Positions 1 through 5,891 are shown, numbered from the stretch's first letter. The stretch: DNA of 9,906 bases from an uncultured Candidatus Midichloriaceae bacterium (GCA_905479795.1 CAJQNX010000006.1:1-9906), one strand, 5' to 3'. A program made the numbers and translations. Notes: generated by a model from the letters alone, not told the origin.

Positions 1-67
1 TGCAGCCTTCTGTATATGATTCTTTTAGTATTCTTTCTTTTTGCTCGGTGCTAATTTTGTTTCCCAT
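1..67 (-). CDS. N-terminus of a transposase-associated helix-turn-helix protein (IS66 TnpA-like), partial
   Basis: The minus-strand ATG at 67-65 opens a frame of 22 codons that runs off the left edge. It begins MGNKISTEQKERIL and continues KESYTEGC. This charged first helix followed by a Gly-Cys turn is typical of the small OrfA proteins (Tnp8/HTH type) of IS66 and IS3 elements, which bind the element ends or support transposition. The nearest purine-rich site upstream on the minus strand is GGAG about 20 bases away, too far to be a good ribosome binding site, so the start is chosen on protein character. The nearby IS66-like terminus favours TnpA of an IS66 element. Only the first turn of the domain is visible, so family assignment from the protein alone is weak, and whether the gene is intact cannot be seen. 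Confidence 0.45.
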   Translation of the reverse strand, partial: MGNKISTEQKERILKESYTEGC

Positions 68-141
68 TTTTATATTATGTGTTTTTCTCCATAATACTTT
101 CTCTCCCCTTTTTTACTAGACCGCCTTCACCGTACGCTTAC
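1..141 (-). mobile_element. Left end of an IS66-family insertion sequence (partial)
   Basis: Read on the minus strand, the element begins at base 141 with GTAAGCGTACGGTGAAGG; IS66-family termini characteristically begin GTAAGCG. About 74 bases inside this end a reading frame starts (67 to 1) that looks like the small helix-turn-helix OrfA of such elements. The boundary at 141/142 coincides with the point where homology to the IS6-family transposase on the right stops in mid-protein, which is what an insertion would produce. The rest of the element, including the other terminus and the main transposase, lies outside the window. The family call rests on the terminal motif from memory plus the position of the orf; the junction itself is seen directly. 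Confidence 0.65.
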
Positions 142-542
142 ATTTAAACTTTATCAGGCATTTCTCTTTCCTACGTGTTGGTTGATGTGCATTTTCCACA
201 CGATTATTAAGTCCTTTATTGCTCCTATGTTTCGTTTCAGGACATATTTCCCTTAATCGGCTTGATATAGCTTCTTAATTTATCTGTGACGATTACTCTC
301 GGTATTGGATAATATGATTGCAGTAATCTTGATAAGAATCTTATCGTAGAACTCTTATTACATCGTTTCTGTAAAAATACATCAGCTCATACCCTTCTGA
401 ATCTACTGCTCTCCACAGTATAATGTCTTTTTGCTTTTCCTTCCATTTTTACTCTACTTTCTTATATCTTAGCAAGATCTACTCTCACTTTCCTCTTTTG
501 GCAATTCTCTTTATTCTTTCTGCTTTTTAACTTGACGGTGCC
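142..542 (-). pseudogene. IS6-family transposase remnant, copy A (frameshifted, internally deleted, 3'-truncated)
   Basis: On the minus strand this is a broken DDE transposase of the IS6/IS26 type. An intact-looking start (ATG 446-444, MEGKAKRH) jumps directly to LWRAVDSEGYEL (418-383), so most of the N-terminal half, including the helix-turn-helix and first catalytic Asp, is deleted. A one-base loss then shifts to the frame of 383-252, with DVFLQKR, PIPRVIVTDKLRSYIKPIK and the second catalytic Asp in VTDK. A one-base gain (extra G near 250) shifts again to 247-143, with ICPETKHRSNKGLNNRVENAHQPTRR and KCLIKFK; the catalytic Glu lies in RVENAHQ. Homology stops at 143 where an IS66-like end begins, so the last part of the protein is missing. 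The terminal sequence GGCACCG at 542-536 (minus) is a plausible left end. Non-functional. Confidence 0.85.
536..542 (-). repeat. Putative left terminal inverted repeat of IS6-like copy A
   Basis: On the minus strand GGCACCG starts 96 bases before the transposase ATG of copy A. The second remnant carries GGCACCG (4225-4231) 87 bases before its own ATG. IS26-type ends begin GGCACTG, so this is a reasonable candidate for the element terminus. Similarity past the seventh base is poor, so the exact repeat is uncertain. Confidence 0.35.
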
Positions 543-557
543 TTATAGAGGCAATTT

Positions 558-629
558 ATGGATTTAAAAAAGAGAGAATATTACGAAGAAAAATATCCTG
601 AGATAAGTTGTTTATTAATCTTTTGCTAA
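558..629 (+). CDS. Very short open frame, possibly the stump of a truncated gene
   Basis: ATG at 558-560 is preceded by AGAGG (547-551) at a six-base spacing, a better ribosome binding site than that of aspT. The frame encodes 23 residues beginning MDLKKREYYEEKYPEIS and ends at TAA 627-629. The charged first part reads like the start of a real protein, then the sequence becomes hydrophobic and stops. I do not recognise the protein. It lies directly outside the putative IS6 end, so it may be the 5' stump of a gene cut by rearrangement. It may equally be a chance frame in AT-rich DNA. Confidence 0.2.
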   Translation: MDLKKREYYEEKYPEISCLLIFC

Positions 630-630
630 A

Positions 631-752
631 ATTAACTTTATTTTAAAATTTTAAATTTTTTGCTAAAACTGTCGGGCTAAGCTAGTGTGTTTATAGAATT
701 GTAAGTCTTAATTGAATGTGTATTCATAATGTACTATAAAAATAAAGTTAAT
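631..752. repeat. 14-bp perfect inverted repeat, arms 94 bases apart
   Basis: ATTAACTTTATTTT at 631-644 is matched exactly in inverted orientation by AAAATAAAGTTAAT at 739-752. The arms do not extend further on either side. Base composition is almost entirely A+T, which raises the chance of coincidence, but a 14-base exact match this close is longer than expected. It could be the ends of a tiny non-autonomous element or a long-range stem in a transcript. Confidence 0.4.
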
Positions 753-754
753 CA

Positions 755-778
755 AACTGAAGCCTCTCCACTTCAGTT
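755..778. promoter_or_regulatory. Hairpin upstream of the aspT promoter
   Basis: AACTGAAG (755-762) and CTTCAGTT (771-778) form a perfect 8-bp stem with an 8-base loop CCTCTCCA. No T-run follows in either direction, so it is a poor intrinsic terminator. It lies directly upstream of, and touches the expected -35 zone of, the extended -10 element at 801-809. It could therefore be an operator or a decayed terminator of a lost gene. Confidence 0.4.
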
Positions 779-779
779 A

Positions 780-809
780 TTTAGATTATACAGAAGATTA
801 TGCTATAAT
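780..809 (+). promoter_or_regulatory. Probable sigma-70 promoter of the aspT-aspD operon
   Basis: TGCTATAAT at 801-809 is a perfect extended -10 element (TGN plus TATAAT). Eighteen bases before the hexamer, TTTAGA (780-785) matches the -35 consensus TTGACA at four of six positions. Transcription would start near 816, giving a leader of about 70 bases before the aspT start. A TTGACC at 819-824 is also present but lacks a properly spaced -10. Confidence 0.5.
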
Positions 810-885
810 TATTCTAAGTTGACCTAAAAATATTGTATTACAATTCTATTATGTAGTAGTATAAATTAAATAAAGATTTGCAGAT

Positions 886-2601
886 GTGATGGTAGAGATT
901 GTATCATATGTTCATAGTATATTTTTAAAATTACCATTCTTAGCGTTATTTATAACAATTGCCTTAGGGTACTTTATTGGTAAATTTCATTTTAAAGGTT
1001 TTGTATTAGGAGGCATTACTGGATCATTAATTATAGGAATACTTGTAGGGCAAATAGGAGTGAAAATAGATCCAGAGATAAGTTCTTTCTTTTTTGCATT
1101 ATTTATATATGCTGTGGGCTATCAAGGAGGAGCTCAGTTTTTTAGATCAATAAACAGAAAGACTTTTATACAATTAATCTCTGCAACAATTACATGTGTG
1201 CTAGGCCTGTTATGTGTTTTAGTTTTTGCCTGGTTATTTGATCTTGACAAAGGTACAGCTGCTGGATTAGGTGCTGGTGGGTTGACACAATCAGCAATGA
1301 TTGGCACAGCTTCGGATGCTATAGCAAAACTCAATATTTCTCAAGCATCTATTAATGCTATGCAAGCCAATATAGCTGTTGGTTATGCAATTTGTTATAT
1401 ATTTGGCTCGTTTGGACCAATTATTTTGCTATGCACTATTATTCCATGGATTATGAAATGGGATATTAGAAATAGTGCTATAAAATTAGCAAAAGATGGG
1501 CATGCAAGTGATGATAATCTTGAAGAAGGACAATTCGAAGCAATACACTCAATCGACACAAGAGTCTATAAAGTTAAGGAAAATTCACCTGCTATTAGCA
1601 AATCAATTGAGTATTATCTTGAGCAGCATATCGCGATCGAAGCAATTGTAAGAAATAATCAAATGGTTAATGTGGATGCTACAACAATAATTAATCAAGA
1701 TGATATAATTGCTGTGACTACTAATGTTTCAGAATTTTCTGAGTGCTATAATTTATTTGGCCCAGAAATAGAAAAACCTGAATCAATGAAATTAACAGAA
1801 GAAGTTCGTAAGATAATTGTTAATTCTAAAAAATTTGATAAAAAAAGTATTAAAGAATTTTATACTATAGTAGGAAATAAAGTTGCAGGAGGGATTTTTT
1901 TCAATACTATTTCTCGTTTAGGTGAAGTGCTAAAAGCTAAACCAAATTTACAACTTAAAAAAGGAGATGAAATTGCTTTAATTGGCAAAACAGCAGATTT
2001 AAACGTGGCATCTAAACTCCTAGGTTATACGATTTCTGCTACAAAAATAACAGACTTTATTTTTTTTGGATTAGGAATGTCAATAGGTTTTATTTTTGGT
2101 TTATATAGCTTCACAGTATTTGGGATATCAATAATGCTTGGGAATGGAGTAGGATGTTTGTTAGCGGGACTAATACTAGGATGGGTGAGATCTACTCATA
2201 AAAGATATGCATCTTTACCCACAGGAGCTTCTAATTTTCTTAGAGATTTTGGATTAGCGGTGTTTGTTGCTGCAGTTGGAATCACTGCCGGTCCAGAAGC
2301 AACTATGGCAATAAAAAAATATGGTGCTAAACTATTTTTATTAGGAATAGGCGTTACTATTATTCCTCAAGTTATCAGCTTTATTATATCGTATTATGTA
2401 CTAAAAATAAAAAATCCAATAGATATTTTAGCAACAATTGCTGGTGGAAGAAGTGCTAATCCAGGGTTTGCTGCATTACTTGATAAGGCAGGCAATTCTA
2501 CTCCAGTACTTCCATTTACAGCATCATATGCTATTGCCAATATATGGCTGACTTTATGGGGTCCTATAATTGTAGCTTTAGTAGCAAAAATTCATCCTTA
2601 A
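886..2601 (+). CDS. aspT: Aspartate:alanine antiporter (AAEx family, AspT)
   Basis: Inner-membrane exchanger that takes up L-aspartate and releases L-alanine; run with an aspartate decarboxylase it generates proton motive force. The 571 residues have the family layout: a hydrophobic block (about residues 15-190), a cytosolic pair of TrkA-C/RCK-C-like domains (about 220-380), and a second hydrophobic block (about 388-567). Landmarks are IALGYFIGKF (25-34), the inverted-repeat signature GAGGLTQSAMIGTAS (129-143), its counterpart AGGRSANPGFAALL (519-532), and YAIANIWLTLWGP (548-560). The length fits AspT (about 540-570). Closest alternatives in the family are YidE/YbjL-type carriers and succinate exporter SucE, but the adjacent aspD decides for AspT. 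The start is GTG 886 or ATG 889; no strong Shine-Dalgarno separates them. The stop is 24 bases before aspD, so the two are co-transcribed. The residue after GY in TM3 is Gln80 (GYQGG), where I recall Arg in the Tetragenococcus protein. Confidence 0.88.
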   Translation: MMVEIVSYVHSIFLKLPFLALFITIALGYFIGKFHFKGFVLGGITGSLIIGILVGQIGVKIDPEISSFFFALFIYAVGYQGGAQFFRSINRKTFIQLISATITCVLGLLCVLVFAWLFDLDKGTAAGLGAGGLTQSAMIGTASDAIAKLNISQASINAMQANIAVGYAICYIFGSFGPIILLCTIIPWIMKWDIRNSAIKLAKDGHASDDNLEEGQFEAIHSIDTRVYKVKENSPAISKSIEYYLEQHIAIEAIVRNNQMVNVDATTIINQDDIIAVTTNVSEFSECYNLFGPEIEKPESMKLTEEVRKIIVNSKKFDKKSIKEFYTIVGNKVAGGIFFNTISRLGEVLKAKPNLQLKKGDEIALIGKTADLNVASKLLGYTISATKITDFIFFGLGMSIGFIFGLYSFTVFGISIMLGNGVGCLLAGLILGWVRSTHKRYASLPTGASNFLRDFGLAVFVAAVGITAGPEATMAIKKYGAKLFLLGIGVTIIPQVISFIISYYVLKIKNPIDILATIAGGRSANPGFAALLDKAGNSTPVLPFTASYAIANIWLTLWGPIIVALVAKIHP

Positions 2602-2610
2602 CAATATTAT

Positions 2611-2616
2611 AAGAGG
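2611..2616 (+). promoter_or_regulatory. Ribosome binding site of aspD
   Basis: AAGAGG lies eight bases before the ATG at 2625 in the 23-base gap after the aspT stop codon. It fixes the aspD start and shows independent translation initiation within the operon. Confidence 0.7.
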
Positions 2617-2624
2617 TAAAAAAT

Positions 2625-4202
2625 ATGGCTGATACAAATAACCTAAGTCCATTTGAATTAAAAGATAAATTAATAGATATAGCTTCATCACATACAGATA
2701 GGCTTATGTTAAATGCTGGTCGTGGAAATCCTAATTTTTTAGCATTAGCTCCAAGATATGCCTTTTTACAATTAGGTCATTTTGCTTTAAAGGAATCAGA
2801 AAGATCATACTCATATTTGCAATCTCCAATAGGAGGGATGGTGGAAAAACAGGGTCTTGTTGAGCGTTTTGACAGATATGCCGATATGAATATTGATAAG
2901 GAAGGAGTAAAATTTTTAAAAGTAGCTTTATCCTTTATTACCGATCACCTTGGAATTCAAAAAGTTGATTTTTTACATGAAATTACAGAAGCATTTTTAG
3001 GATGCAATTATCCTATTCCACCTAGAATGCTAAAGATTTGTGAGCAAATAGTAAAAATTTATTTATCTTCAGAATTAAGTGGCACCTCCATAATTGCAGA
3101 TGATTTTGACATTTTTGCTACCGAAGGGGGTACTGCAGCAATGACATATATTTTTCAAACATTAAAAAGCAATGGTCTAATAAGCAAAGGTGATAAAATA
3201 GGTATAGTTACTCCAATATTCTCTCCATATCTTGAAATTCCGAAAATACCAGAATATAGCTTAGAAGTTGTGGATATTAGAGCGGATGAATATCAAGGGT
3301 GGCAAATAACTGATGAAGAATTAAAAAAACTTGAAGATAAAAAAATAAAACTTCTTTGTGTTGTAAATCCAAGCAATCCGCCCTCAGTGAAAATAAATGA
3401 AGAAGTTTTAAGTAAAATTAGTGCTCTTGTAAGTACAAAACGTAAGGATTTGATGATAATTACCGATGATGTTTACTCTACGTTTGCTGATAATTTTACT
3501 TCTCTTTTCTCGAAATGCCCGTATAACACTCTTTGTGTATATTCATTTTCTAAATATTTTGGAGCCACTGGGTGGAGGCTTGGAACTATAGGAGTTCATG
3601 CTAATAATGTGTTTGATGATGCTTTACAAAATTTAGATGAAAGTGTTAAAAAAGAATTAGATATTAGGTATCAATCACTAACCACTGAACCTCGTAAAAT
3701 ACGTTTTATTGATAGAATCGTTGCGGATAGCAGAACAGTAGCTTTAAACCATACTGCTGGTATATCAACCCCTCAGCAAGTTCAAATGACTTTGTTTGCA
3801 TTATCATGCATATTAGATGAAAATGATATATACAAACAAATTACTAAAAAACTCATTAGGCGTCGTCATAAAATACTTTATCAAGCTATAGGAGTAAAGG
3901 CAGATAGTATTGATAGCAATTCTGTTGATTATTATACTCTTGTAGACTTAGAACTTTTAGCAAAAAATTTATACGCTAACTCATTTGCAAAATGGTTTAT
4001 AAGTAAGAATACAGGTATTGATTTTTTAATGCGTTTAGCGGATGAAACAAGTGTAGTTCTGCTTCCTGGCAAAGGCTTTGAGGTAGTTAATTTGTCTGTC
4101 AGAGTGTCTTTAGCAAATTTAACGGAGTATGAATATAAATCTATTGGCAAAGCTATTAGAAAAATTTTAGATGAATATTATGAGGAATTTAGCAAATCTT
4201 AA
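2625..4202 (+). CDS. aspD: L-aspartate 4-decarboxylase (aspartate beta-decarboxylase), PLP-dependent
   Basis: Cytosolic fold-type I aminotransferase-like enzyme that converts L-aspartate to L-alanine and CO2 (EC 4.1.1.12), often with side transaminase activity. All key sites are visible in the 525 residues: N-terminal substrate loop LMLNAGRGNPNFLA (27-40), phosphate-binding EGGTAAM (167-173), NPSNPPS (248-254) with the cofactor Asn, TDDVY (280-284) supplying Asp281 and Tyr284, the Schiff-base lysine Lys310 in SFSKYFGATGWRLG, Arg318, and substrate carboxylate Arg493 in SVRVSLAN. The long linker after the lysine (about 325-380, with LTTEPRKIRFIDRIVADSR) and the length near 530 mark the decarboxylase branch, not ordinary aspartate aminotransferases of about 400 residues. 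The start ATG has a clear AAGAGG site. With aspT upstream it completes the aspartate-to-alanine cycle: decarboxylation consumes a cytoplasmic proton and electrogenic exchange adds to the gradient. No clear terminator follows; IS6 debris begins about 20 bases downstream. Confidence 0.92.
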   Translation: MADTNNLSPFELKDKLIDIASSHTDRLMLNAGRGNPNFLALAPRYAFLQLGHFALKESERSYSYLQSPIGGMVEKQGLVERFDRYADMNIDKEGVKFLKVALSFITDHLGIQKVDFLHEITEAFLGCNYPIPPRMLKICEQIVKIYLSSELSGTSIIADDFDIFATEGGTAAMTYIFQTLKSNGLISKGDKIGIVTPIFSPYLEIPKIPEYSLEVVDIRADEYQGWQITDEELKKLEDKKIKLLCVVNPSNPPSVKINEEVLSKISALVSTKRKDLMIITDDVYSTFADNFTSLFSKCPYNTLCVYSFSKYFGATGWRLGTIGVHANNVFDDALQNLDESVKKELDIRYQSLTTEPRKIRFIDRIVADSRTVALNHTAGISTPQQVQMTLFALSCILDENDIYKQITKKLIRRRHKILYQAIGVKADSIDSNSVDYYTLVDLELLAKNLYANSFAKWFISKNTGIDFLMRLADETSVVLLPGKGFEVVNLSVRVSLANLTEYEYKSIGKAIRKILDEYYEEFSKS

Positions 4203-4213
4203 TCATTAATATT

Positions 4214-4262
4214 AGTTGTAAATAGGCACCGGAAAAGTGCACCACTATATAAGTTGTAAATA
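4214..4262 (+). repeat. 11-bp direct repeat AGTTGTAAATA
   Basis: AGTTGTAAATA occurs at 4214-4224 and again at 4252-4262. The first copy abuts GGCACC (4225-4230), the putative IS end, and an inverted GGTGCC lies at 4273-4278. The arrangement suggests tandem or nested insertion-sequence ends just after aspD, though it could be chance in AT-rich DNA. Confidence 0.4.
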
Positions 4263-4446
4263 ACTAAATATAGGTGCCAAATTGTATAAGATATAAGAAA
4301 GTAGAGTAAAAATGGAAGGAAGAAGTAAAAAGACATAGGTATCCAATATCAATAATAGGACAAGCGGTATGGCCATATCATAAATTTAATATGAGCTACC
4401 GAGATATAAAGCTATCTGGGATGAAGCTGCAGAAAATAAAAAAAAC
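4225..4446 (+). pseudogene. IS6-family transposase remnant, copy B (internally deleted)
   Basis: GGCACCG at 4225-4231 is the likely terminus. ATG 4312 begins MEGRSKK, but an extra base relative to copy A shifts the frame at about 4321-4333. From 4334 the frame reads HRYPISIIGQAVW, then PYHKFNMSYRDI, the N-terminal signature of IS6/IS26 transposases. At about 4408 the sequence jumps, in another frame, to KAIWDEAAENKKN (4408-4446), the usual C-terminal tail of the family. The whole catalytic core is therefore deleted and the copy is dead. Bases 4287-4320 are identical to the reverse complement of 438-471 in copy A (34 of 34), and the match continues with small differences to 4336. The orientation is opposite to copy A, so the two relics flank aspT-aspD with their 5' ends facing each other. 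Confidence 0.8.
4287..4336 (+). repeat. Inverted repeat with 423-471 (5' part of IS6-like element)
   Basis: Bases 4287-4320 are identical to the reverse complement of 438-471; the next 16 bases match 437-423 with one insertion and a few substitutions. It covers the untranslated leader and first codons (MEG...) of the shared transposase gene. At about 3.8 kb apart and in opposite orientation, the pair could recombine to invert the aspT-aspD segment, although the identical stretch is short. Confidence 0.85.
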
Positions 4447-4469
4447 TGCCCCGAAGATGAGGCAGTTTT
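4434..4469 (-). terminator. Rho-independent terminator of the flagellin gene
   Basis: Read on the minus strand, a 9-bp stem AAAACTGCC (4469-4461) / GGCAGTTTT (4450-4442) with a 10-base loop is followed by more T residues and TATTTT. It lies about 28 bases past the flagellin stop codon. On the plus strand the stem is followed by TTTTAATAAT, so weak termination of leftover transcription from the aspD side is possible too. Confidence 0.8.
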
Positions 4470-4496
4470 AATAATATTATACAAATATGTGTAGTA

Positions 4497-5813
4497 TTAC
4501 ATAGATTGTAGTAATTGAAGTAAATGATGTGGAGTTTGAATCAACTTAGCTTCAGCTGCAATAGAAGCTGTCAATTTAGCTTGCTCTTGAGAGAAGTCTT
4601 TTGTTAATTGTGTGAAATCCGCATCCAAGAACTGAGCTCTAGCAGCATCAACGTTTTCAATTGCTGTTGAAATACTTTCTGCAACCATTCTAAACCTAGA
4701 TTGATAAGCACCAATTTTAGAGTTGTATTCGAACATGGTTTCTAGCGTTTTGGTAATTTGCGCTTGTGCATCTTCAGCACTTTCAACTGTGATTAATGAA
4801 ATTTTATCAATGCCAAGAGCTTTAGTGTTAACGCTGTCAAATCCAATAGCAATTCTTTGATCTGCTTCAACGCCAACTTGGAACACCATAGGATTTCCAA
4901 CAGGTTTGTCGCTTTCAAAATTAAATGAATCTGTGCCAGCTGTGATTGTTGTTGTTGCTGGTGCAGCGGGTGCGGCAGTTGTAGCAGGCTTAGCGTCTAT
5001 TGTCATTACATCTTTCCCATCTGCTGTTACTTTTGTAACTTCAGTAAGAGAATCAACTGCATAGTAGGTTTTTGCACCATCTAGGGATTGTACTTTTTTA
5101 TTTGCTGTATCAACTTTATATATAGCTTTCCCAGCTAAATCCAAAATATAGTCACCTTTGCCGGTAGTAATGCCAGCAGCAGTAGCAGCAGCTTTAGAAG
5201 GATCAGTAGCATCCAAAGCTGTTGTTTTTATCTCAAACTTACCAGCATTAGTACTAGTAGCTTCAGCGTATCCTATAACAAGATTTCCATCACCATCAAA
5301 AACACCTGCTTTATCAACAGTTCCTGCAGTATTATTCTTTATTTCTAATTTTTGGCCTTCTGCAACATTAACAACCATATCTTCTGCAGTAGAACCATCA
5401 ATCAATTTTCTGCCGTTGAATTCTGTTGCTGTTGAAATACGATTAACCTCAGTTTTTAACTGTTGAGCCTCAAGATCTATCAACTTTCTATCAGAGTCAC
5501 TAGCACTTCCTGTTAGAGCCATGATTGATAATTGATCAAGCCTTTTTAAGATATTTACAACACCCTTTGTTCCACCGTAAGCAATGTTTAGTACAACAGA
5601 TGCTTGGTGAGCACTTTTAAGAGCTTCTTTTTGTACTCCTAAGTTTATCTCTAATTTAGTACCAATTGCAAGACCTGCTGGATCTTCATAAGGGAATATG
5701 ATCGCTTCTCCAGAAGCCAATTTGTTTGCAATTGTAGAAGAGTTTTCCAGAATATTGCTGATTGAATTTTGTACCCCAGCTGTCTGGGTATTGGTAATCG
5801 ATGGTATAGTCAT
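4497..5813 (-). CDS. fliC: Flagellin (flagellar filament protein)
   Basis: Structural subunit exported by the flagellar type III apparatus and polymerised into the filament. The 438 residues show conserved N-terminal D0/D1 helices (1-140: NTQTAGVQNSISNILENSS, PAGLAIGTKLE at 45-55, SASDSDRKLIDLEAQQLKTE, then ISTATEFNGRKLIDG at 126-140). Next is a variable central domain (about 141-335) with a Thr/Ala/Pro-rich stretch KPATTAAPAAPATTT, and last the C-terminal D1/D0 helices (336-438: IGAYQSRF, AESISTAIENVDAARAQFLDADF, HHLLQLLQSM). Features less typical of flagellins are FPYEDPAGLAI in place of the usual SAxDDAAGLAI, and TPHHLLQLL in place of the common ANQxPQxxLxLL. The start is ATG 5813-5811 with GGAG (5824-5821) seven bases upstream; a frame extension to a TTG at 5858 has no such site. 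The gene is monocistronic with its own terminator, and no other flagellar gene is in the window. Confidence 0.92.
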   Translation of the reverse strand: MTIPSITNTQTAGVQNSISNILENSSTIANKLASGEAIIFPYEDPAGLAIGTKLEINLGVQKEALKSAHQASVVLNIAYGGTKGVVNILKRLDQLSIMALTGSASDSDRKLIDLEAQQLKTEVNRISTATEFNGRKLIDGSTAEDMVVNVAEGQKLEIKNNTAGTVDKAGVFDGDGNLVIGYAEATSTNAGKFEIKTTALDATDPSKAAATAAGITTGKGDYILDLAGKAIYKVDTANKKVQSLDGAKTYYAVDSLTEVTKVTADGKDVMTIDAKPATTAAPAAPATTTITAGTDSFNFESDKPVGNPMVFQVGVEADQRIAIGFDSVNTKALGIDKISLITVESAEDAQAQITKTLETMFEYNSKIGAYQSRFRMVAESISTAIENVDAARAQFLDADFTQLTKDFSQEQAKLTASIAAEAKLIQTPHHLLQLLQSM

Positions 5814-5891
5814 TGTCTTTCTCCAATTTAAATTTATTAAAACGAGGACTACTGTCAAAAAATGATTTATCTTGCATTAGATAAAGCTAAG

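Larger units (their letters stand above)
543..885. other. Gene-poor region between IS remnant and aspT
   Basis: About 340 very AT-rich bases with no convincing complete gene. They contain a 23-codon frame with a good ribosome binding site (558-629), a direct repeat TTTTGCTAAAA (621-631 and 658-668), a perfect 14-bp inverted repeat (631-644 with 739-752), a strong small hairpin (755-778), and an extended -10 promoter element (801-809). The region looks like old junction DNA left of the aspT operon, with the operon's promoter in its right third. I see no tRNA or recognisable small RNA in it. Confidence 0.6.

Noticed and set aside
819..852. TTGACC (819-824) with TATTAT (847-852) as the aspT promoter
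   Set aside because: The spacing of 22 bases is too long; TACAAT at 839-844 would be too short at 14. The extended -10 at 801-809 is better.
4226..4240. GCAC-N7-GTGC as a terminator for the aspT-aspD operon
   Set aside because: The stem is only four base pairs and no T-run follows; it is better explained as part of the IS end.
5158..5466. A 102-codon plus-strand frame opposite flagellin, Ala/Val/Pro-rich
   Set aside because: It is the antisense shadow of the flagellin central domain; no ribosome binding site, and the sense protein is unmistakable.
5686..5877. A 63-codon minus-strand frame overlapping the flagellin start
   Set aside because: It is out of frame with flagellin, has no family resemblance and covers the coding start of a sure gene.
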